From NCBI RefSeq assembly GCF_030816475.1, contig NZ_JAUSXF010000001.1:2728001-2792000 (forward strand): 64,000 nt of DNA, read 5' to 3'. This document shows, piece after piece, positions 57,859-64,000 of this stretch. The notes beneath the pieces are model-generated. The model made no database searches. It was not told the origin of the DNA and worked only from the letters and a program-made list of their open reading frames with translations. Within the stretch, counting starts at the first letter, position 1; every line of letters begins with the position of its first letter. The translations under genes and the position numbers were made by a program. This stretch comes from Arthrobacter pascens. Its GTDB lineage: Bacteria; Actinomycetota; Actinomycetes; Actinomycetales; Micrococcaceae.

Positions 57859-58467
57859 TCAGGATTTTGCTTCACCCGCCGTCATGTGCGGGTGCGGATG
57901 TGGACATGGATGGGATGCGGCTGCGGATGCGGCTGCGGATGCGGCTGCGGCAGGTTTCCCACCCGGGTGGCCACCAGGCGGCATCGCGGCAGGCTGACAG
58001 TACCTGCCCACTGCAGCCTCCCGCAGCCCCTCGGCCCAGCTCGCCAAACGCTGCGATGCCCTGATGTAGTGAAACAGTTCAACGGGCGTGAGGGCTTCGA
58101 GGTCAGTTTCGGCCAGCCTCCGTGCCAGTTCCGCTCCTGGCGGTTGGGCCGACAGAGTGACGCCCTCCTGTTGCCACTGCACGTCCTCCGACGATTCCCC
58201 CGTCACCAGTTGCCGGAAAAGGTAGTCCACGACGCCCGGGCTCATGGCCTTCGTCAGCCCCTGCGAAGGTGAGGGACGGCCGACGTCCCGGGCCGGCTGT
58301 GAGGAGCGGCTGGCGGCCATCGCCGCTGGTGCCACTTGCGTCGGTTGCGTGTTTTGCGCCGGTGCCGCTCTGGAGGAAACCGCCGTCCTGGATGAACCTG
58401 CCGTCCTGGATGAATCTGCTGTCCTGTATGAATCTGCTGTCCTGGATGAGCCCGATGGAGTCTGCAT
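57859..58467 (-). CDS. Truncated DUF222 (13E12-type) protein under SOS control
   Basis: 202 residues. Residues about 60-140 match the start of DUF222 (LARRLAETDLEALTPVELFHYIRASQRLASWAEGLREAAVGRYCQ), found with an HNH nuclease in full-length 13E12 proteins of some 400-500 residues. Here the rest of DUF222 and the HNH are gone. The head is S(S/Y)RTA(D/G/V) repeated four times; the tail is Ala/Ser repeats and then HPCPHPHPHM. It may be a degraded copy or a shortened gene. A leaderless SOS promoter lies just before the ATG (MQTPSGSS). Confidence 0.68.
   Translation of the reverse strand: MQTPSGSSRTADSYRTADSSRTAGSSRTAVSSRAAPAQNTQPTQVAPAAMAASRSSQPARDVGRPSPSQGLTKAMSPGVVDYLFRQLVTGESSEDVQWQQEGVTLSAQPPGAELARRLAETDLEALTPVELFHYIRASQRLASWAEGLREAAVGRYCQPAAMPPGGHPGGKPAAAASAAASAAASHPCPHPHPHMTAGEAKS
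57915..57950 (-). repeat. Three 12-bp tandem repeats in the DUF222 fragment
   Basis: ATGCGGCTGCGG is repeated three times without a change (57915-57926, 57927-57938, 57939-57950), encoding Ala-Ala-Ala-Ser units at the C terminus, flanked by degenerate GTGCGGATG copies that encode His-Pro. Confidence 0.85.
58379..58450 (-). repeat. Four 18-bp tandem repeats in the DUF222 fragment
   Basis: Four in-frame units (58379-58396, 58397-58414, 58415-58432, 58433-58450) of the type YCTGCYGTCCTGKATGAA, encoding SSRTAx hexapeptides near the N terminus. Copies differ at up to four bases. Confidence 0.85.
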
Positions 58468-58474
58468 GGCATCA

Positions 58475-58503
58475 AGGATATTCGAACATATATTCGAATA
58501 CAA
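58475..58503 (-). promoter_or_regulatory. SOS promoter of the DUF222 fragment, with LexA box
   Basis: LexA box TCGAACATATATTCGA (58482-58497) fills the exact 17-base spacer between TTGTAT (-35, 58498-58503) and TATCCT (-10, 58475-58480) on the minus strand. The ATG starts seven bases after the -10. Same layout as at the radical SAM gene. Confidence 0.75.
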
Positions 58504-58630
58504 GAGTTTCTCGCCGGATGGCCGAATCCTCGTCAGGTCCAGGGTCCACTCCAGCATCCGCTGCATCGCGCGGTCCGGCGTCCGGTGCCTGGCACCGCCG
58601 CCAAGCGCCCTTGTGTGAGAACATCGGCTC

Positions 58631-59866
58631 ATGACCTCGCGTGCCACGGCAAGACCTTCCAGGGCGCCCGGAAGCTCATCTGCCGCATACCGCCTCCGTG
58701 GTATTGACGCTGCACGTGGTCTGGCGCTTCTTGGCATGATGGCCACACACCTCCTACCCACGTTCGAGTCCGACCCGGGCATGACCCCTACCTGGATCGG
58801 CCTCACCTTCTCCGGCCGGGCCGCTGCCTTGTTCGCCGTGCTGGCTGGAATCGGGCTGGCTCTGTCAACGGGAAAGCAGGTGCCGTTTGAGGGCCCGGCG
58901 CTGGGGGCGGCCCGCCGCGGCATAGCGCTCCGGGCGGGAGTGATTGCCGCCGCCGGGCTGACGCTTGGTGGGCTGGAAGTAAACCTGGCAATCATCCTGG
59001 TCCATTACGCTGTTCTGTTCCTGTGCATCCTGCCGTTCCTGGGCCTGAAACCGAAGGCACTGTGCATCTGGGCTGCCGGCTGGATGCTGGCATCCCCGGT
59101 ACTCGCTTACCTGCTCCGCCCGTGGCTCATGGCTTCTTCCCCGCAGCTGATACTGGACCACAATCCGGCCTGGGAGGACCTTGGCACGCCCTCCCAGCTT
59201 CTGGGAGATGTGTTCTTCACCGGTTACTACCCGGTGTTCCAGTGGCTGTCCTACCTGCTGGTGGGCCTGGCCATCGGCAGGCTTCCGTTGACGAAGGCGC
59301 GTATTCCGGTCCTGCTGCTGGCCGGAGGAACGGTGCTGGCTGTCCTCGCCAAGGCGCTGGGCGTAGCGGCGATGGAGAACTGGGGCGGCAGGGCTGCCCT
59401 CCAGCAGGTACTCAACGCCCCGGACTATCCGCTGGATAGCCTGTTGCAGGTCAACCTGGCGGGCGTACAACAGGAGGGATCGTGGTGGTGGCTTGCGACG
59501 GTGGCGCCGCATTCCGGCACCACCCTTGACCTCGCACACACCTCCGGTGTTGCTGCGGCCGTGGTGGGGGCATGCCTCTTGCTGGGCCGGCTCGCGGATT
59601 GGCTCAACCTCGACCTGTTGCTGCCCCTGCGCGGCGCCGGCGCCATGACGCTAACGCTGTATAGCGTTCACGTCTGGGTGGTGGCGGCGTTCTACCTGAA
59701 GCCGCTGCCCGCCGGCTGGACGGAAGAAGGAATGTACTTTGCGCATGCCGCCACAGCCGTCATCGTGGGCATGGTGTTTGTCCTGCTGAAATGGCGGGGC
59801 CCGCTTGAATGGCTGGGCCACGCGGCAAACCAGCTGGGCCGTCATTCAGGAAGCGGACTTCGCTAG
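58631..59866 (+). CDS. Heparan-alpha-glucosaminide N-acetyltransferase-like membrane protein (DUF1624/DUF418)
   Basis: 411 residues with about ten membrane segments. Begins YRLRGIDAARGLALLGMMATHLLP; the RGxDxARGxAxxGM motif marks this acyltransferase superfamily. The C-terminal GAMTLTLYSVHVW is typical. Expected to move an acyl group across the membrane onto a surface or envelope sugar; the target is unknown. It is divergent from the DUF222 fragment. Confidence 0.86.
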   Translation: MTSRATARPSRAPGSSSAAYRLRGIDAARGLALLGMMATHLLPTFESDPGMTPTWIGLTFSGRAAALFAVLAGIGLALSTGKQVPFEGPALGAARRGIALRAGVIAAAGLTLGGLEVNLAIILVHYAVLFLCILPFLGLKPKALCIWAAGWMLASPVLAYLLRPWLMASSPQLILDHNPAWEDLGTPSQLLGDVFFTGYYPVFQWLSYLLVGLAIGRLPLTKARIPVLLLAGGTVLAVLAKALGVAAMENWGGRAALQQVLNAPDYPLDSLLQVNLAGVQQEGSWWWLATVAPHSGTTLDLAHTSGVAAAVVGACLLLGRLADWLNLDLLLPLRGAGAMTLTLYSVHVWVVAAFYLKPLPAGWTEEGMYFAHAATAVIVGMVFVLLKWRGPLEWLGHAANQLGRHSGSGLR

Positions 59867-59922
59867 CCAGGACTCCGCCAGCGAGGGGGATCCGTGCTCC
59901 CTGCCGGCACAGCCGTCAACGG

Positions 59923-60399
59923 TCAGACTGGAACTTTTCCGCGAAAGAGCCGGACGGCGTCGCGCATGGAAGCGCGGGCGCGCTTGCGGTCCCCGGCGGC
60001 ATCGTAGGCGCAGCTGAGGCGGAACCAGGAACGCCAGTCATCGGGCGCCGTCTCAGCCTCTGCACGGTATTTTTCGAATTCCTGGTCCGCCGCGGCGCGG
60101 ACGATCCTTCCGCCGGGAGTGCGCGGCAGGTCATCCACAGGCAATCCGCCCTCGGCTTCGAGGACCTTGGCCATCTGCTCCGTGCGCGCCCCGAACATCA
60201 GCTCACGGATCATGGCCCACGCCCCGATGACGGGAAGTACAAGGTATCCGGCACCAATGGCTTTGGCCGTCAGGTTACTGTCCATGAGCAGCAGAACGGA
60301 ACGCTGGAAAGACACCACCAGGTAGAACACCAGGAGGGCCGTTACGGCACCCACCCAGATCTTGGTCCGGTTTTTGCGGAAAACCTCGATGAACCCCAC
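59923..60399 (-). CDS. Membrane protein with TPR-like tail, next to dapB
   Basis: 158 residues; family not named. Two membrane helices (about 13-32 and 47-65: VGAVTALLVFYLVVSF and GAGYLVLPVIGAWAMI), then a soluble tail with DDWRSWFRLSCAYDAAGDRKRARASMRDAVRLF, close to a tetratricopeptide repeat. It starts three bases after the dapB stop, so dapB and this gene are cotranscribed; its conserved position in related genomes is likely but not checked. Confidence 0.78.
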   Translation of the reverse strand: MGFIEVFRKNRTKIWVGAVTALLVFYLVVSFQRSVLLLMDSNLTAKAIGAGYLVLPVIGAWAMIRELMFGARTEQMAKVLEAEGGLPVDDLPRTPGGRIVRAAADQEFEKYRAEAETAPDDWRSWFRLSCAYDAAGDRKRARASMRDAVRLFRGKVPV

Positions 60400-60402
60400 G
60401 GC

Positions 60403-61161
60403 TCAGAACCCCAGGTCCAGGTAGCCGTCCAGGCCCACGGTGAGTCCCGGGTGCGCGGCGACATTGCGGAGGCCCAGCAGGACCCCGGGCATGAAGGAGG
60501 CCCGGTCAAACGAGTCGTGCCGGAAGGTCAGCTGCTCCCCCGGCCCGCCGAGAAGCACTTCCTGGTGTGCCACGAGGCCGCGCAGCCTTACGCTGTGCAC
60601 GCGGATTCCGTCCACGTCGCAACCCCGCGCGCCGGCACGTTCGCTCGTGGTGGCATCAGGGCTGGGCGGGACGTCTGCGGCTGCGCGCTCCGCAGCGATG
60701 AGCTGGGCAGTGCGGACTGCAGTGCCTGACGGTGCATCCACTTTGTCCGGATGGTGCAGCTCGACGATCTCGACTGACTCGAAGTATTTTGACGCCTTCG
60801 CGGCAAGTGCCGATGCCAGCACCGAACCGAGGGCAAAGTTGGGGGCGATCAGCACGCCGGTTTCCGGCTTTGCCGCCAGCAGTGCTTCCAGGGTTGCGAG
60901 CCGCGAGGCGTCCCAGCCGGTAGTTCCCACGACAGCATGCATGCCGTGCTCGACGGCGAACCGGACATTGGCCTCGGTGCTTTCAGGAACCGTCAGGTCC
61001 ACCACATACCTGGTCCCGGACGACGCCAGCTGGTCCAGTGAATCGGCGCGTCCCAGCGCGGCGACGAGCTTCATGTCAGCGGCGGCTTCAACGGCCTTGA
61101 CGGCTTCGGCGCCCATGCGCCCGTTGGCGCCCAGCACGGCGACAGCTAGTTGTTGGGTCAT
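60403..61161 (-). CDS. dapB: 4-hydroxy-tetrahydrodipicolinate reductase
   Basis: Second lysine/DAP step. 252 residues; NAD(P)-binding VAVLGANGRMGAEAV, catalytic HHPDKVDAPSGTA, VPFMP-like C-terminal SFMPGVLLGLRN. I begin at MTQQLAVAV; a further upstream start would add 21 residues without homology. Followed at three bases by a small membrane protein gene. Confidence 0.96.
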   Translation of the reverse strand: MTQQLAVAVLGANGRMGAEAVKAVEAAADMKLVAALGRADSLDQLASSGTRYVVDLTVPESTEANVRFAVEHGMHAVVGTTGWDASRLATLEALLAAKPETGVLIAPNFALGSVLASALAAKASKYFESVEIVELHHPDKVDAPSGTAVRTAQLIAAERAAADVPPSPDATTSERAGARGCDVDGIRVHSVRLRGLVAHQEVLLGGPGEQLTFRHDSFDRASFMPGVLLGLRNVAAHPGLTVGLDGYLDLGF

Positions 61162-61284
61162 GGCGTTAACCCTACCGTCGGGCCGGGGCGTGGGCTGAAC
61201 CGGAGGCTGTGCGTTACCTCCCATCCTCCCGACCTGCCATACCGGTCACCGGCGCGGTCAGCCGCCCGTGATGTCCTTTGGCGG

Positions 61285-61746
61285 TCAGCCTCCCGCGCCC
61301 ACCCATTCCACGGTGCCGTCGGTAAAGAACTGTTCCTTCCAGATGGGCACCTGTTCCTTGATCCGGTCCACCAGCTCGGCACAGACCGCGAAAGCCTGGC
61401 CGCGGTGCGCAGCCGAAACGGCACAGACGAGCGCGGGATCCCCGATCTCCAGCATCCCGATCCGGTGGGCAGCCCAGATCCGCACGGGCTGCGGAGAGGG
61501 CCCTGCTGCGTCCTGTTCGGCCGCGAGCCGGGCGACGACGTCGGCCATCACTTGGTGGGCGGTGGGGTGGGCGCTGTAACTGAGGCGCTGCACTGCCTTC
61601 CCGCCGTCGTGGTTCCGGACGACGCCGCTGAAGCTCACCACTGCCCCGGCGGTGTCTGATTCCACGGCCGCAATGGCCTGGTCAACCGAGATGGGTTCGG
61701 CGCTGAGGACGGCGTGGACCACCTCGAAAACTGATTCAGTGCCCAT
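61285..61746 (-). CDS. moaE: Molybdopterin synthase catalytic subunit
   Basis: Large subunit of the synthase that puts sulfur into precursor Z. 153 residues; GAVVSFSGVVRNHDGGKAV, IWAAHRIGMLEIGDPALVCAVSAAHRGQAF and PIWKEQFFTDGTVEWVG are all family hallmarks. The start overlaps the mogA/moaB stop by 11 bases. The small subunit MoaD is not in the window. Confidence 0.95.
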   Translation of the reverse strand: MGTESVFEVVHAVLSAEPISVDQAIAAVESDTAGAVVSFSGVVRNHDGGKAVQRLSYSAHPTAHQVMADVVARLAAEQDAAGPSPQPVRIWAAHRIGMLEIGDPALVCAVSAAHRGQAFAVCAELVDRIKEQVPIWKEQFFTDGTVEWVGAGG

Positions 61747-62272
61747 GGCCGCCCTCCAGCTGGTCGCACAGGTGGCCGATGACGGGATCCAGGACGGACA
61801 GCCCGTCCATGACTCCCTTGGGCGATCCGGGCAGGTTGACGATGAACGTGCTGCCATGCGACCCGGCGTGCCCCCGGCTCAGCGCAGCGAGCGGCGTCTT
61901 GGCCGCACCCGCCTGCCGCATGGCTTCCATGATGCCCGGGATTTCACGGTCCAGCAGCGGGAGGGTGACGTCAGGGGTCCGGTCGTCAGGGCTGAGGCCG
62001 GTCCCGCCGCTGGTGATCACGACGGCGGGATGCTGGGTCAGGAGGGCTCGTATGGCCGCCCCGACGGGCTCGCCGTCCGGGACCACCATTGCGGGGAAGG
62101 CTTCAAACCCGTGTTCGGTAAGCCAGTCGATGATGATCGGACCGGTCTCGTCCTGGTAGATGCCCGCAGCGGCCCGGGTGGAGGCGATGACAACTCCTGC
62201 CTTCCGCCCCTGCACATCCCCGTGCCGGTGCGGTTCCGGAAGGTTAAGGGTGTTCCCGGTAATGCTGCTCAT
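61736..62272 (-). CDS. MoaB/Mog-family molybdopterin adenylyltransferase
   Basis: 178 residues, activates molybdopterin by adenylation. [43 protein letters not shown] and NLPGSPKGV. Whether MogA or MoaB is the right symbol cannot be told. It overlaps moaC by four bases and moaE by 11; part of the same operon. Confidence 0.93.
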   Translation of the reverse strand: MSSITGNTLNLPEPHRHGDVQGRKAGVVIASTRAAAGIYQDETGPIIIDWLTEHGFEAFPAMVVPDGEPVGAAIRALLTQHPAVVITSGGTGLSPDDRTPDVTLPLLDREIPGIMEAMRQAGAAKTPLAALSRGHAGSHGSTFIVNLPGSPKGVMDGLSVLDPVIGHLCDQLEGGHGH

Positions 62273-62763
62273 CGTGTCCAGTCTCCGCTCTTGCCGCCGC
62301 TTTTCGCGAGCACTTTGATGTCCGTGAGCACCGCATGCTTGTCCACGGCCTTGATCATGTCGTAAACGCTCAGGGCCGCCACCGAAGCAGCTGTCAGGGC
62401 TTCCATTTCCACGCCCGTGACACCGCGGGTCTTGACCGTGGCTAGGATGGCTACGGAATCTGTTTCCAGCTCAAAGTCGACTGTCACCTTCGACAACGGC
62501 AACGGATGGCACAGCGGAATCAGGTCAGGCGTCTTTTTTGCGGCCATGATACCTGCCACCCGGGCCACCGCCAGGGCATCCCCCTTGGGCAGGCCGCCAG
62601 ATCCCAGCAGGCCCAGCACTTCCCTGGTCGTGCGCACGGTGGCCGTGGCGGTGGCTTCGCGGGCGGTTTCGGCTTTCGCTGAAACATCCACCATCTGGGC
62701 GGTGCCGTCTCCGCGCAGGTGCGTCAGCGCGGACGGGCTCTGTTCTGCATTCACAGCATCCAT
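62269..62763 (-). CDS. moaC: Cyclic pyranopterin monophosphate synthase
   Basis: Second half-reaction of the first molybdenum cofactor step, working with MoaA. 164 residues; [27 protein letters not shown] and [23 protein letters not shown]. Overlaps moeA by 13 bases and the moaB/mog gene by four. Confidence 0.96.
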   Translation of the reverse strand: MDAVNAEQSPSALTHLRGDGTAQMVDVSAKAETAREATATATVRTTREVLGLLGSGGLPKGDALAVARVAGIMAAKKTPDLIPLCHPLPLSKVTVDFELETDSVAILATVKTRGVTGVEMEALTAASVAALSVYDMIKAVDKHAVLTDIKVLAKSGGKSGDWTR

Positions 62764-64000
62764 ACTTCCACCTCGTCGCCTGCAGCGAGCGCCGCGACCC
62801 CTTCAGGCACGTGCACCAGCGCATTTGAACCAGCCAGGGCATGCATCAGATGGGAGCTTTCGCCGCCCTCGAGCCGGACGGTCCCGTCAGCCCCCAGGCT
62901 CCCCCGGCGGACCTGGTGCTTGTGCTCGGGCGACGTGAGTCCATGGGCAAGCCTGGCCCGGACCGGTATCCGCGGCGCCGGAGATCCGAAGAGCCCGGAC
63001 AGCACGGGACGGAGGAACATTTCGAAGGAAACCAGGCAGCTGACCGGGTTCCCTGGAAATCCTAGGAAGGGCACGGCGTCGAAGGTGCCGATTCCCTGGG
63101 GCCCGCCGGGCTGCATGGCCACGTGGAGGAACTCGGCCGGCTGCTCTTCCATCGCCTGGCGCACCACCTCATAGGCGCCTTTGCTGACCCCGCCGGTGGT
63201 GACGATCAGGTCCGCCACCGGCCGGTTGGCACGCAGGACGGCGCGCAGCTCCTCCGGCCTGTCGGTGGAGATCCCGGTGCGGAGCACCGAGAGGCCGGCC
63301 TGCCGCATGGCGCTTTCCAGCAGTGTGCCGTTGGCATCGTAGATCTTGCCTTCACGAAGCGGCTGCCCAGGTTCCACCACCTCGTCCCCTGTGGTCACCA
63401 GGAGGACCGTAACCGGCCGGTACACGGTGACTTCCGCGATGCCCAGTGCCGCCAGGAGTCCCAGCTGCGCCGGGCCCAGGAAAGTCCCGGCGGCCAGCGC
63501 CCGCTCGCCTGCCGGGACATCACTTCCCACGGACCGGACGAACGTTCCGGCTGCAGTGGACGGCAGCCACACCGTATTTTCCCGGTTCCCGGCGTAGTCC
63601 TCGTTCCCGGTGCCTGGAAGCGGGAACGTGTCGGGAACGGCACGTTCCACCGGCACGACGGCGTCCGCTCCGGCTGGGATCATTGCTCCAGTCATGATGG
63701 GGGCGGCCGTGCCGGTCTCCAGCCGGGCGGGGATGGCTCCGGCCGGGACGGGGTCCACGACCCGCAGCTCCGCACCGCCGTCGGGCAGGTCAGCCGTGTT
63801 GACGGCAAAGCCGTCCATCTGTGAGTTGGCGAACGGCGGGAGGCTGACAGGCGCCGTGACGTCCTGCGCGAGGCCTTTGCCCAAGGCGGCCCCGAGGGGC
63901 AGCGTTTCTGTCCGGTCCGCGGACCGCAGGTGCGTGAGCAGCTTCTGCACGGCTGCCCGGTGGGCAGCTACGGACCGTGCGGCGTGGCCTGCTGTTTTTG
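62751..64000 (-). CDS. moeA: Molybdopterin molybdenumtransferase, 5' end beyond the window
   Basis: Inserts molybdate into adenylated molybdopterin. The frame runs open to the right edge: upstream of an internal GTG codon it reads [21 protein letters not shown], which matches the SV..HRA start of MoeA, so the gene continues past the window. Motifs: [49 protein letters not shown] and [17 protein letters not shown]. At least 416 residues present. The moaC-moeA order suggests a single operon. Confidence 0.95.
   Translation of the reverse strand, partial: KTAGHAARSVAAHRAAVQKLLTHLRSADRTETLPLGAALGKGLAQDVTAPVSLPPFANSQMDGFAVNTADLPDGGAELRVVDPVPAGAIPARLETGTAAPIMTGAMIPAGADAVVPVERAVPDTFPLPGTGNEDYAGNRENTVWLPSTAAGTFVRSVGSDVPAGERALAAGTFLGPAQLGLLAALGIAEVTVYRPVTVLLVTTGDEVVEPGQPLREGKIYDANGTLLESAMRQAGLSVLRTGISTDRPEELRAVLRANRPVADLIVTTGGVSKGAYEVVRQAMEEQPAEFLHVAMQPGGPQGIGTFDAVPFLGFPGNPVSCLVSFEMFLRPVLSGLFGSPAPRIPVRARLAHGLTSPEHKHQVRRGSLGADGTVRLEGGESSHLMHALAGSNALVHVPEGVAALAAGDEVEVWML

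Noticed and set aside
57885-58450. Repeats in the DUF222 fragment as a CRISPR array
   Set aside because: Units are 12 and 18 bases, tandem and in frame, without spacers; they code for low-complexity peptide.
58468-58995. N-terminal extension of the DUF222 fragment to 378 residues
   Set aside because: It would run through the SOS promoter and antisense to the acyltransferase gene.

Overview
The window is a 64 kb piece of a high-GC actinobacterial chromosome. Gene content, gene order and protein sequences fit Arthrobacter/Pseudarthrobacter (Micrococcaceae): argCJBDFRGH, an infC with an Ala/Pro-rich tail, recA-recX-miaB-miaA-dapF, dapA-RNase J-FtsK, and a PriA-type HisA. I see 61 protein genes, one of them cut by the right edge. 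There are no rRNA or tRNA genes, no CRISPR array and no insertion sequence. Coding density is very high, with many 1-20 bp overlaps between genes.

Layout. 19-8819 (minus): a complete arginine operon, argC-J-B-D-F-R-G-H, probably leaderless at argC and repressed by its own ArgR. 9002-11146 (plus): a fatty-acid desaturase and a quinone oxidoreductase. 11285-17390: a poly-lysine-synthetase-like (Pls/PosA-type) nonribosomal peptide synthetase, an M1 zinc aminopeptidase 16 bp downstream and, convergent to them, a phosphopantetheinyl transferase that closes the pheS-pheT operon. This is the most unusual system in the window. 21241-26988: a possible small zincin, a SIMPL protein, an SOS-box-controlled radical SAM gene, a Nudix hydrolase, an MFS exporter, a ZnT9-like CDF transporter and a GlsB-type membrane protein. 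27129-30087 (minus): infC-rpmI-rplT-trmH, with an AUU-initiated infC behind a structured leader.

30993-36818 (minus): hisC-hisB-hisH-(52-aa membrane ORF)-priA-sseB and an MFS gene. 36954-38452: lexA divergent from a LysM division-suppressor-like gene. 38477-49843: DinG-like helicase and HflX, then RsmC-like, dapF, miaA, miaB, recX, recA, DUF3046, a MarR regulator and ClgR. 49995-57778: CinA C-domain, PgsA, FtsK, RNase J, DapA and a nitrilase-family hydrolase. 57859-59866: a truncated DUF222 (13E12-like) gene under an SOS box, and a membrane acyltransferase. 59923-64000: a membrane protein, dapB, and the molybdenum cofactor genes moaE-mogA/moaB-moaC-moeA, running off the edge.

Five LexA-type boxes lie in the window, around lexA (two), recA, the radical SAM gene and the DUF222 fragment, so a good part of the local SOS regulon is visible. 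Three promoters (argC, radical SAM, DUF222 fragment) place the start codon exactly seven bases after the -10 hexamer, which predicts leaderless mRNAs.
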